Shown piece by piece: positions 1 to 4,773 of a stretch of DNA of 5,592 nt (position 1 is its first letter; every line of letters begins with the position of its first letter). Source of the stretch: Verrucomicrobiota bacterium (GTDB taxonomy: Bacteria; Verrucomicrobiota; Verrucomicrobiia; Opitutales; UBA953); contig RFQN01000103.1 in NCBI GenBank assembly GCA_009924965.1, positions 1 through 5,592 on the forward strand, written 5' to 3'. Under the pieces are notes generated by a model that searched no databases, was not told where the DNA came from, and was given only the letters and a program-made list of their open reading frames with translations. The translations under genes and the position numbers were made by a program.

Positions 1-1
1 C

Positions 2-58
2 TTCATCCGCATGCGCAAGCGCTGGCTGACGGAGAACGAGCGCAAGCGTAACTCGTAA
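2..58 (+). CDS. C-terminal end of an unidentified protein (5' partial)
   Basis: This is the last 18 codons and TAA stop of a gene that enters from the left edge. The frame is chosen because 17 of the 18 codons end in G or C, as in the other genes here, while the two other plus-strand frames are poorer or stop early. The visible peptide ends in a very basic tail (FIRMRKRWLTENERKRNS), which could be the cytoplasmic end of a membrane protein or a nucleic-acid-binding tail; it is too short to assign a family. The gene converges on tsaE with only 9 bp between the two stop codons. A hairpin with a U-rich tail about 40 nt downstream is its likely terminator. Confidence 0.6.
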   Translation, partial: FIRMRKRWLTENERKRNS

Positions 59-67
59 GCCGTCGGG

Positions 68-517
68 TCAGCCCGGCAGCGTCAGTTCGTAACGATGGCC
101 TCCATCCGCTAGGATGGAGGCTTTCAGTTTCCACAGGCCGCGGGGCAGGTGGGTGGCCACGCGTTCGGGCCATTCCACGAGCACGTTCCAAGGGGAGCGG
201 GCGACGTCCCAGATCATCAGGTCATCGAGGCTGCCACCGGATTTCAGTCGATAGGCGTCGACGTGGAAGACCTGGCGCCGGCCTTCGTGGACGTTGAGCA
301 AGGCGAAGGACGGGCTGGTGATGTCGCCGGTGACGCCGAGGCCGCGCACCAGGCCGCGGACGAAGGTCGTCTTGCCAGTCCCGAGGTCGCCTTCGAGGGT
401 CAGCACCGTGTCAGGCGGCAGGAGCGCCGCAAAGGCCTCGGCCGCCCGTTCGGTCTCTTCGCCCGAGCGGGTGACGAGACCAGCGGTCCAAGTCGCGAGG
501 TCGGTGGGCGAGCCCAT
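68..517 (-). CDS. tsaE: TsaE, tRNA N6-threonylcarbamoyladenosine (t6A) biosynthesis ATPase
   Basis: The protein has 149 residues, the usual length for TsaE, the small cytoplasmic P-loop ATPase that works with TsaB and TsaD to place the t6A modification at A37 of ANN-decoding tRNAs. Visible motifs are the Walker A loop GDLGTGKTT (43-51), the switch-like TSPSF (67-71), HVDAYRL (85-91) and VEWPER (114-119), all in the order and spacing of the family. The ATG at 517 is chosen because the frame's upstream extension is proline/arginine-rich non-TsaE sequence and crosses the terminator at 581-610; the conserved fold starts shortly after this ATG. There is no strong Shine-Dalgarno sequence. The preceding minus-strand gene ends in a strong terminator about 60 bp upstream, so a separate promoter within 518-580 is likely, though I cannot point to it. 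The 3' end carries the convergent gene's terminator hairpin. No tsaB or tsaD is in view. Confidence 0.95.
   Translation of the reverse strand: MGSPTDLATWTAGLVTRSGEETERAAEAFAALLPPDTVLTLEGDLGTGKTTFVRGLVRGLGVTGDITSPSFALLNVHEGRRQVFHVDAYRLKSGGSLDDLMIWDVARSPWNVLVEWPERVATHLPRGLWKLKASILADGGHRYELTLPG
98..130 (+). terminator. Intrinsic terminator of the left-edge gene, inside tsaE
   Basis: A perfect 10-bp inverted repeat (98-107 GCCTCCATCC, loop GCTA 108-111, 112-121 GGATGGAGGC) is followed on the plus strand by TTTCAGTTT (122-130). The T-rich tail exists only on the plus strand, so the element should act on transcripts of the gene ending at 58. It lies entirely within the 3' coding part of the convergent tsaE gene, so the same bases also encode TsaE residues near the C-terminus. 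Function is inferred from structure only. Confidence 0.7.
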
Positions 518-580
518 GGCGGGAGTCTTTCGGGAGGTCGGTGGGCAGGCAAGTGCGCTTCGTGCAGGAAGAAGGGCTCC

Positions 581-610
581 AAACAAAAGACCCGGCCGAG
601 TGGCCGGGTC
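581..610 (-). terminator. Intrinsic terminator after the GH109-like gene
   Basis: A perfect 9-bp GC-rich stem (GACCCGGCC 589-597 and GGCCGGGTC 602-610) with a four-base loop is followed on the minus strand by TTTTGTTT (588-581). It begins 24 nt after the stop codon of the minus-strand gene ending at 634. A second small inverted repeat (GAAGC 618-622, GCTTC 627-631) sits between the stop and this stem. The element separates the four-gene minus-strand block from tsaE. Confidence 0.9.
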
Positions 611-633
611 TGGAGCGGAAGCTAAGGCTTCGC

Positions 634-2085
634 TTACGAGACGATGCCGAGGGGCTTGATGCCCTTCCAGCCGCCGCGGGTGAAGTCGGGGCACTGGATC
701 GGCATCGAGCCGTCCTTCACGGAGCGGACGGAGATCTCGAGGATCGAGGACCAGTCGGCCGCATCATAGACGGTCATGTCGGGGGTGATGCCTTGGCGCA
801 GGCAATCGAGCATGCGGAAGTTCATCACGTGGTCCATGCCGCCGTGGCCGCCGACCTTCTTGGCGGACTCGCCGACCTTCTTGATGAGCGGGTGGGCGTT
901 GGCCTTCATGAAGGCGTCGAGCTTTTCCTTCTCGAGCCAGCTGTGGGCGTTGAGCTTCAGGCCTTTGACGGACGGGTGCGGGTTCTCGGAGTCGACGGCG
1001 AGTCGGCCAGGGTAGCCGAAGAACGTCGCCTGCGTGCCGCAGAGCGCGTTGATGCGCGAGTAGGGGCGGGGGCTGACCACGTCATGTTGGATCATGATGG
1101 TGCGGCCCAGCTGCGTCTTGATGATCGACGTGTTCATGTCGCCGCAGACGTATTTCTCGTCCTTGTGCTTGCCCTTGTTCGGGTTCTTGGCGTCGCGGTA
1201 CTGCGAGAGGTTGTATTCCGGGGAGGAGACCGAGACCACGAACTTGAACGCGTCACCGCGGCCGATGTTCAGGTACTGCGCCACCGGGCCGAGGCCGTGG
1301 GTGGGGTAGAGGTTGCCGTCCATGAACGTGTGGTAGTTGCGGCGCCAGCCGCCTTCGCTGCCGAGCTGCCACAGCACGTCGTGCGAAAGGTTGTGGATGT
1401 AAGCGCACTCGGCGTGCTTGAGGTCGCCGAAGAAGCCTTGGCGGGCCATATTGAGGACGAAGAGCTCCTCATCGCCGTAGCAGCAGTTCTCGATGATGGC
1501 GCAGTGGCGTTGGGTCTTTTCGGACGTGTCGACCAGGCGCCAGCACTCGTCGACGGAGACGGCGGCGGAGACTTCGATGAAGGCGTGCTTACCGCATTCC
1601 ATGGCCTTGACGGCCATCGGCACGTGCCATTCCCAGGGCGTGGCGATGTAGACCACGTCGATGTCGTCGCGGGCGACCATCTTTTCCCAGGAGTCTTCGT
1701 TCTCCATGTAGATGGCCGGTTCCTTGCCGCTGACGGTCTTCACCTTGGCGGCGGCGCGCTTGGCGCGGTCTTGGTTGATGTCGCAGACGGCGACGACTTC
1801 GGCGAAGTCTATGTTCAGCGCGGAGTTGAGGTGCGTGAAGCCGCGGGAAAGACCGATGAACGCGCAGCGGACCTTGGCCAGGGGCTTGGTCTGGAGGTCC
1901 CAGACAGGCTTGTTGCCGGCGGGGCGGGGACGCGTGACGCTGATCTCGTCATGGCCCTGCAGCTTCAGGTTCTTGGGGTCCGGCGCGGCTTGGGCGGTGG
2001 GGATTGCACCGAGACCCAAGCTCAGCCCAGCGAGGGCGCTGAGCTTCAGGAATTCACGACGGTTATTGCTTTCGGGAGTATTCAT
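634..2085 (-). CDS. Tat-exported GH109-like NAD-dependent glycosidase (Gfo/Idh/MocA superfamily)
   Basis: The 483-residue protein starts with a twin-arginine signal (NNRREFLKL at 7-15, hydrophobic to about 28, AQA before residue 34), so it is probably exported folded with its cofactor. An N-terminal Rossmann domain (about 71-200) and a C-terminal Gfo/Idh/MocA domain follow. Motifs recalled from Elizabethkingia alpha-N-acetylgalactosaminidase (GH109, which cleaves by NAD-dependent oxidation at C3, elimination and re-addition) are present: ATPWEWH (148-154), ENCCY (199-203), YIH (229-231), LYPTHGLGP (259-267), GHGGMD (413-418) and PDFTRGGWK (466-474). E199, Y229, H231, Y260 and H263 appear to match the active-site residues of that enzyme. 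The nucleotide loop reads IGLSRG (77-82), one residue shorter than the usual GxGxxG form. The first ATG, at 2085, is chosen because it gives a correct Tat peptide; an upstream TTG would add eight residues. No Shine-Dalgarno is near. Substrate could be another alpha-linked amino sugar, or the protein could be a true dehydrogenase; the superfamily assignment is firm. Confidence 0.85.
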   Translation of the reverse strand: MNTPESNNRREFLKLSALAGLSLGLGAIPTAQAAPDPKNLKLQGHDEISVTRPRPAGNKPVWDLQTKPLAKVRCAFIGLSRGFTHLNSALNIDFAEVVAVCDINQDRAKRAAAKVKTVSGKEPAIYMENEDSWEKMVARDDIDVVYIATPWEWHVPMAVKAMECGKHAFIEVSAAVSVDECWRLVDTSEKTQRHCAIIENCCYGDEELFVLNMARQGFFGDLKHAECAYIHNLSHDVLWQLGSEGGWRRNYHTFMDGNLYPTHGLGPVAQYLNIGRGDAFKFVVSVSSPEYNLSQYRDAKNPNKGKHKDEKYVCGDMNTSIIKTQLGRTIMIQHDVVSPRPYSRINALCGTQATFFGYPGRLAVDSENPHPSVKGLKLNAHSWLEKEKLDAFMKANAHPLIKKVGESAKKVGGHGGMDHVMNFRMLDCLRQGITPDMTVYDAADWSSILEISVRSVKDGSMPIQCPDFTRGGWKGIKPLGIVS

Positions 2086-2121
2086 GGGGGTGGTTTTAAG
2101 ACACCCCAATCCCTCCGCTGT

Positions 2122-2136
2122 TGCAACGGTTTTGCA
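2122..2136. promoter_or_regulatory. Candidate operator: inverted repeat upstream of the GH109-like gene
   Basis: TGCAA (2122-2126) and TTGCA (2132-2136) form a perfect inverted repeat around a 5-bp GC-containing centre. It lies in the 63-bp gap between the CPBP-like gene and the GH109-like gene, centred about 44 bp upstream of the latter's ATG. Its arms resemble half-sites bound by LacI-type sugar repressors, but the 15-bp odd length is not the classic form. No regulator gene is visible in the window. A chance dyad of this size is quite possible. Confidence 0.25.
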
Positions 2137-2148
2137 GAGGTTGCCGCC

Positions 2149-2727
2149 CTAATTCCAGTTTATGAAGCCTTGTGCCCATTTAATCCCGAACACCGCGAGA
2201 TTACGCACGGCATGACCCGTAAAACAGGGCACGAGGGAACGCTCCGGATTCAAGGGATTGAAGCGCGCCAAGTAGAGCCAGACGGAAGTCACGAACGCGA
2301 AGGCGGTACTGATGCGCCCTTGGGTGCTTTGCAGATCAAAGTTGTGGATGACGCTGAAGACGAGCGAGCCGACGAGGATGAGCGCGAGGAGTTTGCGTCC
2401 GCCGAAATAGCTCGGGGCCGTGAAGCCGCGGAAGACGGCTTCCTCGATGATGGAGGCGCCGAGCATCGCCAGCAGGAACGACGGTGCGATGGTGGATTGC
2501 TGGGCCGTGACGCCGAAACGGCGTTCGACGGCGGTCTCGGCGATGGTGATCAGAAGCATCACCGCGGCGATCAGAAGCGAGGCCTGCCAAGGGGCGCTCG
2601 ACGTGCCGGGCCAGAAACTCTCGGGCCCATGGGTGCGTCGTCGCTTGAGGTATTCGTACGTCCATGCGCCGAGCAAGCCGAGCCCGAGGAGGAAGTAGAG
2701 CAGGGCTTCGAGGGTGTGGGTCGTCAT
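2149..2727 (-). CDS. CPBP-family intramembrane protease-like protein (Abi/Rce1 type)
   Basis: A 192-residue membrane protein with about six hydrophobic segments (roughly 6-24, 48-66, 80-94, 112-128, 139-155, 166-182). It carries the three motifs of the CPBP metalloprotease family: EEAVFR (95-100, the EExxxR motif), FSVIH (124-128, FxxxH) and HAVRN (172-176, HxxxN). These Glu and His residues form the proposed catalytic site facing the membrane, so the protein is predicted active. Family members include the CAAX prenyl protease Rce1, bacteriocin-immunity proteins and many of unknown substrate; nothing here tells which applies. The ATG at 2727 is 6 nt after the cutA stop, so the two are probably cotranscribed. 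The GH109-like gene starts 63 bp beyond its stop with no clear terminator between. Confidence 0.85.
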   Translation of the reverse strand: MTTHTLEALLYFLLGLGLLGAWTYEYLKRRRTHGPESFWPGTSSAPWQASLLIAAVMLLITIAETAVERRFGVTAQQSTIAPSFLLAMLGASIIEEAVFRGFTAPSYFGGRKLLALILVGSLVFSVIHNFDLQSTQGRISTAFAFVTSVWLYLARFNPLNPERSLVPCFTGHAVRNLAVFGIKWAQGFINWN

Positions 2728-2733
2728 GGCGGT

Positions 2734-3066
2734 TCAGCGGACCCCGAGGACCCAGGCTTGGTAGGCGGGGCTCACGTGCGTGGCCGGGACCGCCAGCCAC
2801 TGCGGGAGGGCGTAGGGGTGTCGGCCGTGGACCCAAGTCCGCAGCGCGGGTTCCTGCGCCGCCGCCAGCTTGAACGTCAGGCGGTATTCGTCTTCGGCTT
2901 GGACCTGCCCTTCCCAGATGTAGTGCGAGCGGAGCGGGCCTTCGACTTGGGCGCAGGCGGCGAGGCGGGCCTCGACGGCGCCGGCGGCCAGCCGATCGGC
3001 GTCTGCACGCGTCGGCAAGGTCGTCCACGCGACGAGGACGACGTCAGTCGTTGGGCTCGTGGCCAT
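2734..3066 (-). CDS. cutA: CutA1-type divalent cation tolerance protein
   Basis: A 110-residue protein close to the family's usual length of about 105-115. CutA proteins are small trimeric cytoplasmic proteins of ferredoxin-like fold, linked in E. coli to copper tolerance, although the molecular role is still unclear. Recognisable features are the early TTLPTRADADRLA segment (15-27), RLAACAQVEG (34-43), the S-x-Y-x-W-x-G strand (47-53, SHYIWEG) with the following acidic EDEYRL (58-63), and HPYALPQW (83-90), a hallmark of the family. The usual KT after the EDE strand is FKLA here. The ATG at 3066 overlaps the end of the LOG-family gene by 23 bp, which points to translational coupling; the next gene starts 6 nt after the stop. 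Confidence 0.93.
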   Translation of the reverse strand: MATSPTTDVVLVAWTTLPTRADADRLAAGAVEARLAACAQVEGPLRSHYIWEGQVQAEDEYRLTFKLAAAQEPALRTWVHGRHPYALPQWLAVPATHVSPAYQAWVLGVR

Positions 3067-3904
3067 CCGTGAGGTACTTCTCCGTGATGATGCTGATCAG
3101 CGTGTCGCGCGCTTCTTGGACGGAGTCGACGTGGACATACAGGTTGCGGTCTTCGGGCGAGACCATGCCCCATTCATGGAAGACCTCGAAGTTGAGCAGC
3201 TTCTTCCAGAACTCCGAGCCGAAGAGCAGCACCGGGAGGTGCTTCTTCGTCTTGCCCGTCTGGATCAGCGTCATCATCTCGAAGAGCTCATCGAAGGTTC
3301 CGAAACCGCCGGGGAAGGCGACCATCGCCTTGGCGAGGTAGAGGAACCAGTATTTGCGGACGAAGAAATAGTGGAACTCGAGGTCGAGCTCGGGCGTGAT
3401 GTAAGGGTTGTGGCTCTGCTCGAAGGGCAGGGCGATGCCGAGCCCGACGGAGCGTCCGCCGGCTTCGAAGGCGCCGCGGTTGGCGGCTTCCATGATGCCT
3501 GGCCCGCCTCCGGAGCAGACGAGGAAGCGTTGCCACTCGGGCAGCGACAGCGACCACTTCGTCATTTCGTAGGCCAGCTCGCGGCAGGCTTCGTAGTAGG
3601 GTGCGCTCCGTAGGTTCATCTCCGCGATGCGGAGCCGGGCGGAGCATTCCGACCCGGAGCACTCGCCGCGGGCGATGAGCGCCTTGACTTCGTCGTATTG
3701 GGCGCGGGCTTGTTCGAGGGGTAGCGTCCGGGCGGAGCCGAACATGACCACGGTGTTCCGGACGTTGTATTTCTTGAACCGCAGGTGGGGCTCGGTCAGC
3801 TCGGTCATCACGCGGATGGTCCGGGCCTGCGGGCTGGTCATGAACTCCTTGTTTAGGTAGGCGCGCAGGGGGGGAGGGCGCTTCTTTCCTTCTTCGGGGC
3901 TCAT
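3044..3904 (-). CDS. LOG-family (TIGR00730-type) Rossmann-fold protein
   Basis: A 286-residue cytoplasmic protein of the LOG/'lysine decarboxylase-like' family. Characterised LOG members are phosphoribohydrolases that split nucleoside 5'-monophosphates, including cytokinin precursors, to base and ribose phosphate. It shows FGSAR (55-59), GGGPGIMEAANRGA (132-145), RK (183-184) and the catalytic signature PGGFGTFDE (198-206) with E206, so it is likely active; the natural substrate is unknown. About 70 residues lie between FGSAR and the GGGPG loop, longer than in minimal LOG proteins, and include CSGSEC (82-87); I recall such an extended subgroup from other Gram-negative bacteria. The ATG at 3904 is preferred over one three codons upstream (3913) because GGAAAG lies 9 nt before it. 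The frame stays open far upstream, through rpmH and rnpA on the other strand, but that extension is not LOG sequence. First gene of the minus-strand block. Confidence 0.9.
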   Translation of the reverse strand: MSPEEGKKRPPPLRAYLNKEFMTSPQARTIRVMTELTEPHLRFKKYNVRNTVVMFGSARTLPLEQARAQYDEVKALIARGECSGSECSARLRIAEMNLRSAPYYEACRELAYEMTKWSLSLPEWQRFLVCSGGGPGIMEAANRGAFEAGGRSVGLGIALPFEQSHNPYITPELDLEFHYFFVRKYWFLYLAKAMVAFPGGFGTFDELFEMMTLIQTGKTKKHLPVLLFGSEFWKKLLNFEVFHEWGMVSPEDRNLYVHVDSVQEARDTLISIITEKYLTDGHEPND

Positions 3905-3911
3905 TAACCCC

Positions 3912-3940
3912 ATCTTTCCAGCCCGATGGCCTCCTGCCAA
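3912..3940 (-). promoter_or_regulatory. Candidate promoter of the LOG-cutA-CPBP-GH109 block
   Basis: On the minus strand TTGGCA (3940-3935) is followed after exactly 17 bp by AAAGAT (3917-3912), a fair match to -35 and -10 hexamers. The predicted start of transcription would fall about at the ATG at 3904 and give an almost leaderless message. The -35 lies in one arm of the inverted repeat at 3933-3965. Prediction from pattern only. Confidence 0.3.
3914..3919 (-). promoter_or_regulatory. Shine-Dalgarno-like site deciding the LOG gene start
   Basis: On the minus strand GGAAAG ends 9 nt before the ATG at 3904, but it directly abuts the alternative ATG at 3913. The spacing favours the downstream start. 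If the candidate promoter at 3912-3940 is the real one, transcription would start beyond this site and it would not function, so the two calls exclude each other. Confidence 0.4.
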
Positions 3941-3965
3941 GCCGGGAAGCGTGGGGCTTGACAGG
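3933..3965. repeat. Imperfect inverted repeat in the divergent promoter region
   Basis: CCTGCCAAGCC (3933-3943) and GGCTTGACAGG (3955-3965) are reverse complements except at one position, separated by 11 bp. The right arm contains the perfect -35 hexamer TTGACA used by rpmH and the left arm contains, on the opposite strand, TTGGCA for the LOG gene. It may simply reflect two back-to-back promoters of similar -35 sequence, or be a binding site for a shared regulator. Confidence 0.5.
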
Positions 3966-3986
3966 CTGGGCGGGGTGTTCTTGGCT
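3958..3986 (+). promoter_or_regulatory. Candidate promoter of rpmH-rnpA-yidD
   Basis: TTGACA (3958-3963) is a perfect sigma-70-type -35 hexamer. At 17-bp spacing the -10 would be TTGGCT (3981-3986), a poor match, so the -10 is uncertain. The predicted start is about 10 nt before the rpmH ATG at 4003, giving a very short leader without a Shine-Dalgarno sequence. Confidence 0.45.
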
Positions 3987-4002
3987 GTCCCCTTCAAACG
4001 CC

Positions 4003-4149
4003 ATGCAACCCACCTACCGCCCTTCCAAGAAATCCCGCGCCCGCAAGTGCGGCTTCCTCGCCCGCTCCAAGACCCCGGGTGGTCGCAAGGTCCTCGCCGC
4101 TCGCCGTAAGGTTGGCCGCAAGCGCCTCGGCACGGCTTCCTGGAAGTAA
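4003..4149 (+). CDS. rpmH: 50S ribosomal protein L34
   Basis: A 48-residue, highly basic protein with the L34 pattern throughout: TYRPSKKSRARKCGFLAR (4-21), the TPGGRKVLAARR segment (24-35) and a KGRKRL-like KVGRKRL (36-42). L34 binds 23S rRNA in the large ribosomal subunit. The usual length is 44-46 residues; here the C-terminus is a few residues longer (GTASWK). The ATG at 4003 gives the conserved start MQPTYRPS; in-frame upstream sequence is not L34-like. The rnpA start lies 4 nt after the stop, the classic arrangement. No clear Shine-Dalgarno precedes it, and no DnaA boxes or dnaA gene are visible nearby, so the location gives no support for a replication origin within this window. Confidence 0.97.
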   Translation: MQPTYRPSKKSRARKCGFLARSKTPGGRKVLAARRKVGRKRLGTASWK

Positions 4150-4153
4150 GCGC

Positions 4154-4525
4154 ATGCGTCTTCCGCGGGAACGTCGGATTCGCGCCTCGGCCGATTTCCA
4201 ACGCCTCCGCTCCCAAGGCTCGCGGCTCGACTGCGGGCCTTTTCTTTTGAACATCGGGCCGGCCGAAGAGGCGGCCGCCGCCGTGCCTGCCCGTTTCGCG
4301 GTGGTGGTGGCCAAGAAGGCCATCCCGTTGGCGGTCAACCGTAACCGGGCCAAGCGCCTCGCCCGGGAGCTTTTTCGGACTGACCCGGCGGCGTTGCCGC
4401 AGGGCTGGGAGGTCGTCCTCATCGCCCGTCCGAGCATGCTCCGCAAGCCCCTCAAGGACTTGCGGCGGATCTATGCGGTGGCCGTGGCCGGGGCCGTCGC
4501 CAAGGGCTCCCGTCCCGCCGAATGA
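4154..4525 (+). CDS. rnpA: Ribonuclease P protein component
   Basis: A 123-residue basic protein, normal for RnpA, which binds RNase P RNA and helps it remove 5' leaders from pre-tRNAs in the cytoplasm. The start RLPRERRIRASADFQRL (2-18) matches the family's conserved beginning, and FAVVVAKKAIPLAVNRNRAK (48-67) leads into the RNR signature helix NRNRAKRLARELFR (62-75) that contacts the RNA. The centre has an alanine-rich loop (AEEAAAAVPA, 37-46). The ATG at 4154 follows GGAAG (4142-4146), which spans the end of rpmH at 7-nt spacing and supports this start over an upstream GTG in the same frame. Its TGA overlaps the yidD ATG (ATGA, 4522-4525), implying coupled translation. Confidence 0.95.
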   Translation: MRLPRERRIRASADFQRLRSQGSRLDCGPFLLNIGPAEEAAAAVPARFAVVVAKKAIPLAVNRNRAKRLARELFRTDPAALPQGWEVVLIARPSMLRKPLKDLRRIYAVAVAGAVAKGSRPAE

Positions 4526-4773
4526 GCGAGCCTCGGCCATCCTGGTTGGCGCGGCTGGCCTTGCTGGCCGTCGCTTTCTACAGGAAGTTCCTGTCTCGGC
4601 CGCTCCACCTGATCCCAGGCTCCGGCTGTCGCTTTCACCCGACCTGCTCCTGCTACATGGCGACCAGCTTGGAGCGGTTCGGTTTTTTCAAAGGAGTCTG
4701 GCTCGGCCTGAAGCGCTTAGGCCGGTGTCATCCGTGGGGTGGATCCGGTGTCGATGAGGTGCCGGAAAAGTGA
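4522..4773 (+). CDS. yidD: YidD, membrane protein insertion efficiency factor
   Basis: An 83-residue protein of typical YidD size and pattern: an amphipathic N-terminal helix (LARLALLAVAFYRKFLS, 9-25), GSGCRFHPTCSCY (33-45), the helix ATSLERFGFFKGVWLGLKRL (47-66) and RCHPWGGSGVDEVP (68-81). The conserved cysteines are C36, C42 and C69, with an extra C44. YidD is a peripheral inner-membrane protein that aids YidC-dependent insertion. The start codon overlaps the rnpA stop by 4 nt. The next gene is not yidC, as would be common, but an LtaS/MdoB-like protein whose preferred start lies inside the last 20 bp of yidD. Confidence 0.95.
   Translation: MSEPRPSWLARLALLAVAFYRKFLSRPLHLIPGSGCRFHPTCSCYMATSLERFGFFKGVWLGLKRLGRCHPWGGSGVDEVPEK

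Noticed and set aside
518..580. A tsaE promoter with TTGCCT and AAGACT at 17-bp spacing on the minus strand.
   Set aside because: The match to the -10 is poor and the implied start would fall on the ATG. A promoter is expected after the terminator, but I cannot place it with confidence.
541..3072. An 843-codon open frame on the plus strand across most of the left half.
   Set aside because: It lies antisense to the GH109-like, CPBP and cutA genes, all of which have clear family motifs. Its composition (runs of Val, Asp, Gly, Ala, Glu, His) is typical of a frame opposite GC-rich codons, and it matches no family I recognise.
3905..4002. Replication origin near rpmH.
   Set aside because: rpmH is close to oriC in many bacteria, but no DnaA boxes, AT-rich unwinding region or dnaA gene is visible here.
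3905..4540. The 209-codon upstream extension of the LOG-family reading frame on the minus strand.
   Set aside because: It lies antisense to rpmH and most of rnpA, both certain genes, contains no LOG motif, and the good start at 3904 with a nearby GGAAAG explains the gene.
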